Below the pieces are notes generated by a model that worked only from the letters and a program-made list of their open reading frames with translations, was not told the DNA's origin and ran no database searches. This document shows positions 1-6,415 of a stretch of DNA of 16,576 bases, in pieces. How positions within the stretch are numbered: the stretch's first letter is position 1; every line of letters starts with the position of its first letter. A program made the translations under genes and the position numbers. Source of the DNA: an uncultured Chthoniobacterales bacterium (GTDB lineage: Bacteria; Verrucomicrobiota; Verrucomicrobiia; Chthoniobacterales; CAKUMP01); assembly GCA_934667795.1 (NCBI GenBank), contig CAKUMP010000018.1, positions 1 to 16,576 of the forward strand, in the 5' to 3' direction.

Positions 1-922
1 GATGTAAAGTGTCCAGCCGGTCATTAAAATAATCAATTAAATCAATTTCCCGTAAAATATTCGCACGATCCTCTGAGTAACTCATCTGAACCGTTTTTGC
101 TGCGATTTCCAACCCACGCAACCATCCGCCCAGAGCAATCATGTGCGCAATTTCTTCATCGCGTAAAGCCATCATGGCATCTTCCACATCTCCCTGCGCC
201 GCACTCAAACTGCTTTTCAAACCACTCCAGTTTCCAGTCATTCCCAACTCAATCATCCGCTTGCTGTGTCGTGTCACCCGATCCCCCACTCCCAGGGATT
301 GTGCCCGCTTTAACAACTGACGTCCGACTTCTTCAATTTCTTTCCGGTCTTCCGTCTGGATAATCAAAAACCCTTCCCCGATCGTTTGACCAAAATTTAA
401 TGCGATCTGAATTCGATTCGTATAATTTCCATCCGATATCGGGCGCCGGACTTCGTCGATCGGAAGTTTACCCAGACGATCCAGTTTTTTGAAAATAGAT
501 TCGATCTGAGGTGTGGTATAAAGATTAACGCCCAGTTCTTCACGCATGTGGTCATCGGATCCGGAGATTTCCACGGCATCCGGAGACTCCATGATACGGA
601 TCCCTTCTCCTTCCACTCCCTCGACGGGTGCACCACTGCTCTGTGTTGCAGGCACTTGCGGTTCCTCTTGCACTACGGCAGGTGCCTCTGTAGGAGACTC
701 AGCAGGTGGCTCTATGGGAGACTCCGCGTCCTCATTGGATGGTGAAATCTGCGGTTCTAAAATTGGAGCGGACATTTTCTCCGATGCGTCAAAAGTCCCC
801 TGCTCCCCATTCGTCGTTTCCTGCCCTTGCACCTCCTCCACGCCACCCATGACACCTAGCCCAATACCCAGAACAAACCAGATACATACCCCATAAACTT
901 TGAATGTGCGCGTTCCTGTCAT
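1..922 (-). CDS. Secreted protein of unknown function, N-terminal part (runs off left edge)
   Basis: The frame is open on the minus strand from an ATG at 922 to the window edge, giving 307 visible codons and no stop, so the C-terminus is missing. Residues about 8-27 form a hydrophobic segment (GVCIWFVLGIGLGVMGG) that reads as a signal peptide or membrane anchor. Residues about 30-115 are a low-complexity linker rich in Pro, Glu, Ser and Ala. A folded part begins near residue 128 (LGVNLYTTPQIESIF) and is mostly helical, with segments such as RAQSLGVGDRVTRHS and IAHMIALGGWLRGLEIAA. I recognise this as a type of hypothetical protein seen in Verrucomicrobiota but know no function for it. The Shine-Dalgarno signal is weak (AAGGA, about 18 bases upstream). 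Location in the envelope or periplasm is inferred from the N-terminus. It has no tightly linked partner inside the window. Confidence 0.8.
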   Translation of the reverse strand, partial: MTGTRTFKVYGVCIWFVLGIGLGVMGGVEEVQGQETTNGEQGTFDASEKMSAPILEPQISPSNEDAESPIEPPAESPTEAPAVVQEEPQVPATQSSGAPVEGVEGEGIRIMESPDAVEISGSDDHMREELGVNLYTTPQIESIFKKLDRLGKLPIDEVRRPISDGNYTNRIQIALNFGQTIGEGFLIIQTEDRKEIEEVGRQLLKRAQSLGVGDRVTRHSKRMIELGMTGNWSGLKSSLSAAQGDVEDAMMALRDEEIAHMIALGGWLRGLEIAAKTVQMSYSEDRANILREIDLIDYFNDRLDTLH

Positions 923-1169
923 ACTGATAATTTCACCGTAATCCTTACCTTTTCCCGGCAGTTTTGCAACCACCAAACCAAACCTTTAAGTAGATATATA
1001 TACCAGGAACCACTTCGTTACATCAAGAAAGCAATCGAAAGCCTTATTCAAGACATTTATTGAATACTAGAGATAAAATCGCGCGGTTTCGTATCATGTT
1101 TTTTCGACAAATACTATGGTTTAGAAGAGCGAGGATGTGTTAGCACTCTTAAGACCATGCGATCAAAGA

Positions 1170-1904
1170 TCATGGCCATTTCGACATTGCGTCGTTAATC
1201 AGGTAATCTTTTGAATCCTTTTTTTTACGAATGAGTTTTTTTTGAAATTTTAAGACACGAGGAAGCCACCAGACTTCCGTCTCACCAATTTTTGGGAACG
1301 CACTCAAATGTTTTTTTGCTTCATCAAAACGCTGTAATCGTCGAGAAATTTCTATGGGTAAATAGCAAGCAATAAGATAATCGTCGTATTTATCCGTCTG
1401 CTTCTCCAGTTCAGTTTGACTTTTTAGAAATGCGGCAATGGCTTTTTGCGCATACTTACTATATTCGTCCTTTTTATCTTCAACTTGCCACGAGGCTTGA
1501 TGATATGCCCAGGCTACCTCGTATGAAGGTGCATTAAGATGCTGTTTGATGACGCCCAATCTGTTATATGATGGCGTTTCTGCAAAACGCTTAAACTCAT
1601 CTGATAAGATAAATAGCTTCAAAACCTCAAGATCACTTTTAGAAAACCTTTTTTCGTAAAGAACAAAGTGGCATCTTGGGCAATCAGGTAATGCCCATGG
1701 TTGAGCTATAAGGCCAACTTGCTGCAAATCAAGTCTGGCTCCAAATGAAGTACTTGAAAAATCCTGATAGGACTCAAACTCCTGTCCGTCAATAGGACAT
1801 ATAAACTCAACATTGCCCCCCATATGCGCCAGCAAGGAGCTTGTGATGAAAAAAACAAGGAAGATATAAATCGGGGGCTTCATTTTCTTGAACAATTCTA
1901 ACAC
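1170..1904 (-). CDS. Secreted DUF2225-like protein (Cys-pair motifs plus helical repeats)
   Basis: A 244-residue protein from a GTG at 1904. An in-frame ATG at 1883 (MKPPIYIFLVFFITSSLLAH) is an equally good start, and both leave a signal peptide. The mature part opens with CPID at residues 36-39 and later CPRC at 75-78, joined by a segment containing FGARLDL and PWALPDC. This pattern resembles DUF2225-type proteins, which normally carry two CPxC motifs in a zinc-ribbon-like arrangement. Here one Cys of the first motif is Asp, so a complete four-Cys zinc site is not visible. Residues about 130-230 are helical and TPR-like (SYEVAWAYHQASWQVEDK; RRLQRFDEAKKHL). The function of the family is unknown to me. 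The gene is AT-richer than its neighbours, which may indicate acquisition. It lies 66 bases after a small same-strand signal-peptide ORF and may be cotranscribed with it. Family assignment is moderately sure. Confidence 0.75.
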   Translation of the reverse strand: MLELFKKMKPPIYIFLVFFITSSLLAHMGGNVEFICPIDGQEFESYQDFSSTSFGARLDLQQVGLIAQPWALPDCPRCHFVLYEKRFSKSDLEVLKLFILSDEFKRFAETPSYNRLGVIKQHLNAPSYEVAWAYHQASWQVEDKKDEYSKYAQKAIAAFLKSQTELEKQTDKYDDYLIACYLPIEISRRLQRFDEAKKHLSAFPKIGETEVWWLPRVLKFQKKLIRKKKDSKDYLINDAMSKWP

Positions 1905-1970
1905 TAAACCAGATCGTTCTTTTTTATCAATAATTTTCTATCTGACAAAAATTGTCTGTTAATTCCAATT

Positions 1971-2114
1971 TTAAAGAGAATGACTTAGGGGATCGCGTAA
2001 ACTGTCATCAAAACGATCTTTAAAAACAAGCTCCTCTGCCTGAAGCATTAAACCTGATATGAGCATAATGATTAGAAATAATATCTTTCTCATATATTTT
2101 ATAATGTAATGCAT
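1971..2114 (-). CDS. Small secreted ORF, probable truncated gene remnant
   Basis: A 47-codon minus-strand ORF starting at the ATG at 2114, preceded by a purine-rich GAGAGAGAT that can serve as ribosome binding site. An in-frame ATG at 2093 would give 40 residues. From the second Met it reads MRKILFLIIMLISGLMLQAE, a textbook signal peptide with cleavage near LQA, followed by only about 20 mature residues (ELVFKDRFDDSLRDPLSHSL) and TAA. The 'LVFKDRFDDSL' start resembles the first beta-strand of secreted concanavalin-like or LamG-like proteins (motif like 'lifeDdFd'), which suggests the 5' end of a longer gene that has lost its remainder. No convincing continuation was seen in the other two frames before the next gene. 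It could instead be a genuine small exported peptide. It is too short for a confident family call. Confidence 0.4.
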   Translation of the reverse strand: MHYIIKYMRKILFLIIMLISGLMLQAEELVFKDRFDDSLRDPLSHSL

Positions 2115-2188
2115 ATCTCTCTCTCAAAACAATCTTTCTCGCAAATTTCTATGGGAGGGATCAATATTGGACCAATTGCCACCAAACT

Positions 2189-2773
2189 ATGAAAACACAT
2201 CCATTTTTCACGGTCATTTCCCGACTGCTTTGCATTCCGTTACTTTTTTTATCTGCCTGTGCCTCTATTGATCAGCGGCACGTGGTTCTTGTCAGTGTGC
2301 CTGAACAAAACATGGTTTTGCTTCAGGATAAAATTCCTATTGCGCAGTATCCGGTTTCCACCTCCAAATTCGGTCTTGGGAATCAGCCCGACAGCAACCG
2401 GACTCCTCTTGGGCGATTTGAAATTGCGCGTAAAATTGGAGAAAATGCGCCTCCCGGCACCGTCTTTAAAGATCGCCTGCCCACCGGTGAAATCCTTCCC
2501 GTGGATGCACCGGGGAGAGATCCGATTGTGACACGTATTCTCTGGTTGCATGGGCTCGAAGAGCAAAACGCAAATTCATTTTCCCGTTATATTTACATTC
2601 ATGGCACCCCCGAAGAACGTAATATCGGGCAACCCGTTAGCTATGGCTGTATTCGCATGCGCTCGCAGGATATTATCCACCTCTCCAGTTTGGTCGGACA
2701 CCGCGCGCGTGTCTTTATTTTGAATCGTCCGATGGAAACCATCCTGCAGGATGTGGGGGCATTACCTGAATAA
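2189..2773 (+). CDS. L,D-transpeptidase, YkuD domain, lipoprotein
   Basis: A 194-residue protein with an N-terminal lipoprotein signal: a hydrophobic stretch at residues 13-23 ends in the lipobox L21-S-A-C24, so it is probably lipid-anchored in the envelope. The rest is one YkuD catalytic domain: an early 'VSVPEQNMVLLQDKIPIAQYPVSTSK' strand region, TPLGRFEI at 72-79, the conserved HGT at 138-140, and the active-site segment SYGCIRM at 151-157 with catalytic Cys154 and Arg156. YkuD enzymes make 3-3 peptidoglycan crosslinks or attach proteins to peptidoglycan through an acyl-Cys intermediate. The residue before Gly-Cys is Tyr where many members have His or Ser. The essential Cys, Arg and upstream His are all present, so activity is expected. 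No LysM or other binding domain is present. The ATG at 2189 has no close Shine-Dalgarno; a GGGAGG lies about 30 bases upstream, too far to be ideal. It is followed after 44 bases by the hydrolase gene. Confidence 0.92.
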   Translation: MKTHPFFTVISRLLCIPLLFLSACASIDQRHVVLVSVPEQNMVLLQDKIPIAQYPVSTSKFGLGNQPDSNRTPLGRFEIARKIGENAPPGTVFKDRLPTGEILPVDAPGRDPIVTRILWLHGLEEQNANSFSRYIYIHGTPEERNIGQPVSYGCIRMRSQDIIHLSSLVGHRARVFILNRPMETILQDVGALPE

Positions 2774-2817
2774 CGAAAAAGATGGAAGCGTTTGTCAAAA
2801 TATGACAGGATTAAGAA

Positions 2818-3738
2818 ATGATCCGTTTTCCCCTTGTTGTTGTCACGCTGGTCGTACTACTCACGTTTTTTTGTTCTGAAAAAGCATCTGCGCAGGAAGT
2901 CTTTGATTGGGACGGAGAACCGCTCAAAGATGTACAACTGGAAGTTGTGCGCTTTAGAGGCTGGATTCCCCCCGGAGATGAACCGATACGTGGGACGTTA
3001 ATCCTGATTCCCGGTCGCCACGGAGATGGCCGTGGGTTGGCCATGAACGCAGATTGGCAAAGATTTGCAGACGAAACCCGGTTTGCCCTCATGGGGTGTC
3101 AATTTGCACAGGGTGAGCCGGGGCTTTATCAAACGGACAAAACCGGAGAGGTCAGTAAGGCGATCGACGAAGCTCTGGAGAAATTTGCTGAACTCAGTGG
3201 TAAAGAAGTTCTGGGCAAAGGGCCATTGCTTTTTTGGGGATCTTCTGCCGGATCGAATGTTTCGGAACGCTATTGTGCTGTTAATCCCGATCGTGTGGTC
3301 GCATTTGGGAGTTCGAAAGGGACACGTGGTCCAGGCGCAGACCTCCCACGCGGTAAGGACGATATCCCGATGTTCTTTGCGGTTGGCTCCAAAGATAAAG
3401 CGGAATGGGTAGAAAGTGCGATAGAAAACATCGAAGCAGGCGTCAAAAAAAAGGCGCCATGGGTTCTGGCACTTCACCCCACAGAAGGGCATTCTGTTGG
3501 TGCAAGTCTGGATGCAATCCGCCCGTTTTTAAAAGCCGCTATCGAACTCCGTCTCCCCACTTCCGCAACTTCCAGCAAATTACAAAAAGTCTCGACGCGA
3601 GACGGCTGGCTCGGCGACCCGGAAACTTATGACATCGCCCCCACTTCTTCTTTTAAAGGAAAACGCTCCAAGGCGATCTGGCTCCCGAATGAAGATAGCG
3701 CACTCGCCTGGCAAACCTACCTGCGGAAAACAAACTAA
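2818..3738 (+). CDS. Secreted alpha/beta hydrolase
   Basis: A 306-residue protein with signal peptide (residues 1-26, ending ASAQ, cleavage probably after Ala25 or Gln26). The alpha/beta hydrolase signature is clear: a strand and oxyanion region TLILIPGRHGDG at 60-71, and the nucleophile elbow G141-S-S143-A-G145, so Ser143 is the predicted nucleophile. GSKD at 190-193 is a good position for the acid (Asp193), and EGH at 223-225 supplies the catalytic His225. The arrangement is like PHB-depolymerase or esterase-type hydrolases. The substrate cannot be read from sequence; an ester in the periplasm or outside the cell is the likely class. Residues about 245-306 form a C-terminal tail after the hydrolase core that I do not recognise. 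AGGATTAAG about 7 bases before the ATG is a plausible ribosome binding site. It probably shares a transcript with the upstream transpeptidase gene. Confidence 0.87.
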   Translation: MIRFPLVVVTLVVLLTFFCSEKASAQEVFDWDGEPLKDVQLEVVRFRGWIPPGDEPIRGTLILIPGRHGDGRGLAMNADWQRFADETRFALMGCQFAQGEPGLYQTDKTGEVSKAIDEALEKFAELSGKEVLGKGPLLFWGSSAGSNVSERYCAVNPDRVVAFGSSKGTRGPGADLPRGKDDIPMFFAVGSKDKAEWVESAIENIEAGVKKKAPWVLALHPTEGHSVGASLDAIRPFLKAAIELRLPTSATSSKLQKVSTRDGWLGDPETYDIAPTSSFKGKRSKAIWLPNEDSALAWQTYLRKTN

Positions 3739-3779
3739 AGCAACCCACTCTTGTTCAAAACCGTTAAAGATCGACATTC

Positions 3780-3815
3780 ATCTACGGATTAATGCGTCTG
3801 TTTCTATCCGCAGAT
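3780..3815. repeat. Imperfect inverted repeat in the convergent gap
   Basis: ATCTACGGAT (3780-3789) and ATCCGCAGAT (3806-3815) pair as a 10-base stem with one mismatch around a 16-base loop. It sits between two convergent genes, where a bidirectional terminator would be expected, but no T-tract follows. The words resemble the 'atccgcagatta' type of interspersed sequence found in gaps of related genomes (from memory). It may be a repeat relic rather than a terminator. Confidence 0.35.
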
Positions 3816-3830
3816 TAGGGGTATGAAACC

Positions 3831-4652
3831 TTAAATGCCAGCGTTCCAGACGGTTTCTACTGCCTCTTTAAAGCGGACACAGGTCATGGATGGGTCATGC
3901 TCCAGGGGTTCATATTCGAGACTGATCCAATCCGAATACCCCACATCCCGTAAATGTCTGACAATTGCCAGCATATCCAGGCAACCCGTATCCCAGGCAG
4001 CCGCTTCATGTTCACCGGAGCTGACGATATTCTTTAAATGCACTAATCGGATAAACGGCAACAACGTATCAATCGCTTTTTCTACCGGATATCCATGCGT
4101 GCCAAACCAGCCGGTGTCCAGCGTCACACGTACTCGGTCAAATGCCCCATACCCGATTTTTTCCAGAACACTTTCCGGGGTCGGTTCATTCGGATGGTTT
4201 TCGAAAGCTAAATGCAAATCGTATTTCTCCAGCATGTTCTGCACGTCCTGAATCTGGTCAGGCAATAAAGCACTCCCCAACCCCAATAAAGAACATCCAA
4301 TTCCTTTCGCTAAACGACACACATTTTCGAAATGTTCCAGACTTGCCCCTGTCCCACCAGCCAGGCTCACCATTTCTACTCCATGCCGGGCAGATGCCTC
4401 CCGGACACCTTCGTAATGTTTTTCAGTGGCCCACGCCGGATTACAATGTGCCGTCCATAAATCTACCCCTTTGAATCCCAGCGCTGCAATATCTGCAAAC
4501 AACCCGTCTATTCGTTCTCCGTATGTTTCCACGGGTTCGTAAAACTCACGGATACTTAAATTCCCTTCCCCAAATCCTCGAACCTCTTGATACCCTTTTT
4601 CGCGACCTAAAAAATTCGCGGACATAAAACTTAATTTCGGCTGCGTTGACAT
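3831..4652 (-). CDS. Sugar phosphate isomerase/epimerase (xylose isomerase-like TIM barrel)
   Basis: The product is a single xylose isomerase-like (AP endonuclease 2 superfamily) TIM barrel of 273 residues. Predicted metal ligands are E151 (AFENHP), D179 (TLDTGWFGTHG), H205 (RLVHLKN) and E246 (ISLEYEP), the usual Glu-Asp-His-Glu pattern, so an active divalent-metal isomerase or epimerase is likely. The early LWTAHCNPAWA segment matches the cytoplasmic sugar isomerase branch. The specific sugar is unknown. The frame stays open to an ATG at 4703, which would add 17 residues. I chose the ATG at 4652 (MSTQPKLSFMSANF) because GTGAGG lies just before it and homologues as I recall them begin at the KLSFMSANF strand. 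The gene follows the AraC-type regulator on the same strand with a short gap, suggesting an operon in which the regulator responds to a sugar or its metabolite. Confidence 0.88.
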   Translation of the reverse strand: MSTQPKLSFMSANFLGREKGYQEVRGFGEGNLSIREFYEPVETYGERIDGLFADIAALGFKGVDLWTAHCNPAWATEKHYEGVREASARHGVEMVSLAGGTGASLEHFENVCRLAKGIGCSLLGLGSALLPDQIQDVQNMLEKYDLHLAFENHPNEPTPESVLEKIGYGAFDRVRVTLDTGWFGTHGYPVEKAIDTLLPFIRLVHLKNIVSSGEHEAAAWDTGCLDMLAIVRHLRDVGYSDWISLEYEPLEHDPSMTCVRFKEAVETVWNAGI

Positions 4653-4736
4653 ATCCCTCACTATGCAGAAATCTGTTCCCACTTTCTTCCCATCCATTGA
4701 CATAATCCTGCGGTTTTATGATATTCAGGTTAGCCC

Positions 4737-5537
4737 TCACGCTTCGCGACGGAATTTCTGACGATATTCCGACGGGGTCAATCCGGTTTTTTTTCGAAAA
4801 AAACGATAAAAATACCCCGGATTATCAATCCCCACTTCTTTTGCAATCACATCTATTTTGTAAAAAGTGGTTTCCAGTAAATCGCATGCCCCTCGTATGC
4901 GCAACCGATCCAGCAATGCCTGAAAAGATTCCCCCGTGTCCTCACGAACCACATGTGCGGTCCTGCTTACAGATAATTCCAGATACTCCGCCAGATCCTG
5001 CAAGCTCGGACAATCCTTTAAGCGCATTTGCATAAATTGAATAATCTGTTCTCCTCTCCGGCTTTGCGCTTCTCCGCGATCCAGCGATTCCCGCAGTTTC
5101 CCTTCCAGATATTTTTGCACCAGAATCCCCAGACTCAACACATGCCGAACCTGCTCCCGACTCAACCACGGCAACCCTTCCGGCTGCCCCTCCCACATCC
5201 GAAACTGCCCCAGATACCCACAACCAATTAATGTCCCTCGCACCATCACAGGGATAATAATTTCCGACCCTTTCGCATGACATTGCTGCACAAAAACCCG
5301 TTCCATCCTGCTGGCACGCGCCGGCACCCACCGAAGATCACATTCTATGCACTTGTCATTTGCCGTTTTTTTCACTTCCCGACAAAATGCAGTCTCATGC
5401 TGCGGCCTCGCACGAAACTCCGCCAGCAAAACGTCTTTTCTTAAAAATTTCCTGGAAAAAAACTTCAGACAAAACTGCAGTCCGCTACTCTCTTCAATCG
5501 TGCGCAAAACCCATTCTGCTTCGGATGGCTTATTCAT
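4737..5537 (-). CDS. AraC-family transcriptional regulator with PocR-like sensor domain
   Basis: A 266-residue regulator. The N-terminal part (about 1-145) has the PocR-type sensory pattern: FCREV at 51-55, Cys63 and Cys66, QQCHAKG at 84-90, then IIIPVMVRGTLIGCGYLGQF. PocR domains bind small ligands such as hydrocarbon derivatives or sugar metabolites; the ligand here is unknown. The C-terminal part (about 163-264) is a standard AraC DNA-binding domain with two helix-turn-helix units: SLQDLAEYLELSVSRTAHVV, and KIDVIAKEVGIDNPGYFYRF followed by TGLTPSEYR. The frame is open upstream to 5702, but those 55 codons translate the inverted-repeat element at 5588-5709. The ATG at 5537, which starts immediately before the PocR homology, is therefore preferred. 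No strong Shine-Dalgarno is visible; instead a perfect AT-rich palindrome touches the start codon. It is transcribed into the adjacent sugar isomerase gene, its likely target or partner. Confidence 0.9.
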   Translation of the reverse strand: MNKPSEAEWVLRTIEESSGLQFCLKFFSRKFLRKDVLLAEFRARPQHETAFCREVKKTANDKCIECDLRWVPARASRMERVFVQQCHAKGSEIIIPVMVRGTLIGCGYLGQFRMWEGQPEGLPWLSREQVRHVLSLGILVQKYLEGKLRESLDRGEAQSRRGEQIIQFMQMRLKDCPSLQDLAEYLELSVSRTAHVVREDTGESFQALLDRLRIRGACDLLETTFYKIDVIAKEVGIDNPGYFYRFFRKKTGLTPSEYRQKFRREA

Positions 5538-5562
5538 TATTTTGTTTTTTATAACAAAATAA
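5537..5562. promoter_or_regulatory. Perfect 10-bp palindrome at the araC-type start codon
   Basis: TTATTTTGTT (5537-5546) and AACAAAATAA (5553-5562) are exact reverse complements around a 6-base spacer. On the minus strand this ends on the first base of the regulator's ATG. It could be an operator for autoregulation or an mRNA hairpin covering the ribosome-binding region. The role is inferred from position only. Confidence 0.5.
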
Positions 5563-5587
5563 GAGAGTCTTTGTCCATTCAGGAAAA

Positions 5588-5709
5588 ATTTGGAGTGCGG
5601 GGCTCTGCACCGCTTTGGTTCGAACGACGTGTAAGTTTCGCCATGCGAAGGTTTTTCGCACATCCCATTCGCGATGATCCAAAGCGGCGGAAACCGCCGC
5701 ACTCCAAAT
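5588..5709. repeat. Inverted-repeat element of about 122 bp with 31-bp arms
   Basis: The outer arms at 5588-5618 and 5679-5709 are inverted copies matching at 26 of 31 positions, sharing ATTTGGAGTGCGG and CCGCTTTGG. Each arm is itself a small hairpin (GCGG...CCGC); the right arm has a perfect 7-bp stem at 5684-5700. The centre (5619-5678) carries a further short palindrome TTCGC-CAT-GCGAA at 5637-5649. It fills the gap between the redoxin gene and the regulator gene. It resembles REP/BIME or MITE-like intergenic repeats; only one copy is in the window, so its multiplicity is not shown here. Confidence 0.6.
5684..5700 (-). terminator. GC hairpin just after the redoxin gene
   Basis: GCGGCGG-AAA-CCGCCGC forms a perfect 7-bp stem with a 3-base loop, beginning about 15 bases after the redoxin stop codon. 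There is no long T-tract after it, so it may stabilise the 3' end or act as a weak terminator. It is the inner part of the larger inverted-repeat element. Confidence 0.35.
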
Positions 5710-5715
5710 ACGCTA

Positions 5716-6324
5716 TTAGTATTTCACACTGCAGCCGTAAGGTTTTGTCACTGCCGTTTCCACTTCTTTTCCGGCCAGCACGGCATCCAATGCTTCAGTC
5801 ACATAATTTGTTGCGCTTTCGATGGTTTTCGCATCTGCGGAGCTATTGCTATCGATTGCGCCATTATAAACCAAAATGCCCTCTTTATTAATCACATACA
5901 TGTGAGGAGTTGTTTTGGCTTCGTATGCTTTTCCGACCGTACCGGATGCATCCAGCAGGAGGGCAGTTGCTTTTGAGTCAACCTTTTCTCCCTCTGCTTT
6001 TGTTGCAACAGCATCGCGATAGGCGCCATCTTTTTCATTGGAAGAATTTATGGAGAGCCAGACCACTCCTTCTCCGGTGTATTTTTCCTGAAGTTTCTGC
6101 ATGTTGTTTGCGCCATAGTGTTTTTTGACAAATGGGCAATCGTGGTTGAACCATTCCAGCACCACGACTTTTCCTTTCAGGTCAGCCAAATTATATTCCG
6201 TTCCATTTACATCTGTCAGGGAGAAATCCGGAGCGGGTTTCCCGATTTCGGGAGCTGCGTGTGCAAGCAGGGCTGAAGACACACCCATGACTGCTACCAT
6301 TGCCAACATTTTTAATTTTTTCAT
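5716..6324 (-). CDS. Secreted redoxin / PRX-like thioredoxin-fold protein
   Basis: A 202-residue thioredoxin-fold protein of the AhpC/TSA-redoxin type. Residues 1-23 are a signal peptide (MKKLKMLAMVAVMGVSSALL, then AHA), so it acts outside the cytoplasmic membrane. The domain begins IGKPAPDFSLTDVNG at 27-41. The redox site is FNHDCPFVKKHY with Cys63, the single-Cys NHxCP form rather than CxxC. The conserved cis-Pro is in TTPHMYVI (Pro140). A second Cys198 lies in the C-terminal PYGCSVKY, typical of this PRX-like branch, and could resolve a disulfide with Cys63. Peroxide or disulfide reduction is the likely chemistry; the exact substrate is unknown. It lies 91 bases downstream of the DsbD-type gene on the same strand, which suggests that DsbD supplies its electrons. 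AAAAGAA precedes the ATG as a weak ribosome binding site. Confidence 0.88.
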   Translation of the reverse strand: MKKLKMLAMVAVMGVSSALLAHAAPEIGKPAPDFSLTDVNGTEYNLADLKGKVVVLEWFNHDCPFVKKHYGANNMQKLQEKYTGEGVVWLSINSSNEKDGAYRDAVATKAEGEKVDSKATALLLDASGTVGKAYEAKTTPHMYVINKEGILVYNGAIDSNSSADAKTIESATNYVTEALDAVLAGKEVETAVTKPYGCSVKY

Positions 6325-6362
6325 CGTTCTTTTTATATTCTGTTAGAGTTTAGTTTATCGAA

Positions 6363-6398
6363 TGCCGGCGGCACAGCTAGCCATCCTCCCTGCCGGCA
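6363..6398. repeat. GC-rich inverted repeat between dsbD-like and redoxin genes
   Basis: TGCCGGC (6363-6369) and GCCGGCA (6392-6398) are exact 7-base inverted copies, with a further GGC...GCC pairing inside. On the transcript it falls about 18 bases after the DsbD stop codon and before the redoxin start, so it could be an intercistronic processing or attenuation site, or another interspersed repeat. No T-tract follows the stem on the minus strand. Confidence 0.4.
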
Positions 6399-6415
6399 AG
6401 AGAGAACGAAATTTT

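Noticed and set aside
397..636. A 79-codon minus-strand frame within the left-edge gene.
   Set aside because: Out of frame with the longer secreted protein that runs through the region and shows a signal sequence and a domain-like composition.
923..1169. Possible small gene or RNA in the gap between the left-edge gene and the DUF2225-like gene.
   Set aside because: Only very short frames are present (the best is about 15 codons) and no convincing RNA fold or promoter pair was seen.
1155..1175. CCATGCGATC...GATCATGG near the DUF2225-like stop codon as a terminator.
   Set aside because: The stem is imperfect, overlaps the stop codon and is not followed by a T-tract.
2639..2659. SYGCIRM in the YkuD protein, with Tyr instead of His or Ser before Gly-Cys, as a sign of an inactive enzyme.
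   Set aside because: That position varies among active L,D-transpeptidases; the catalytic Cys154, Arg156 and upstream His138 are all present.
5538..5702. A 55-residue N-terminal extension of the AraC-type regulator up to an ATG at 5702.
   Set aside because: The extra codons translate the inverted-repeat element and have no relation to PocR; homology begins right after the ATG at 5537.
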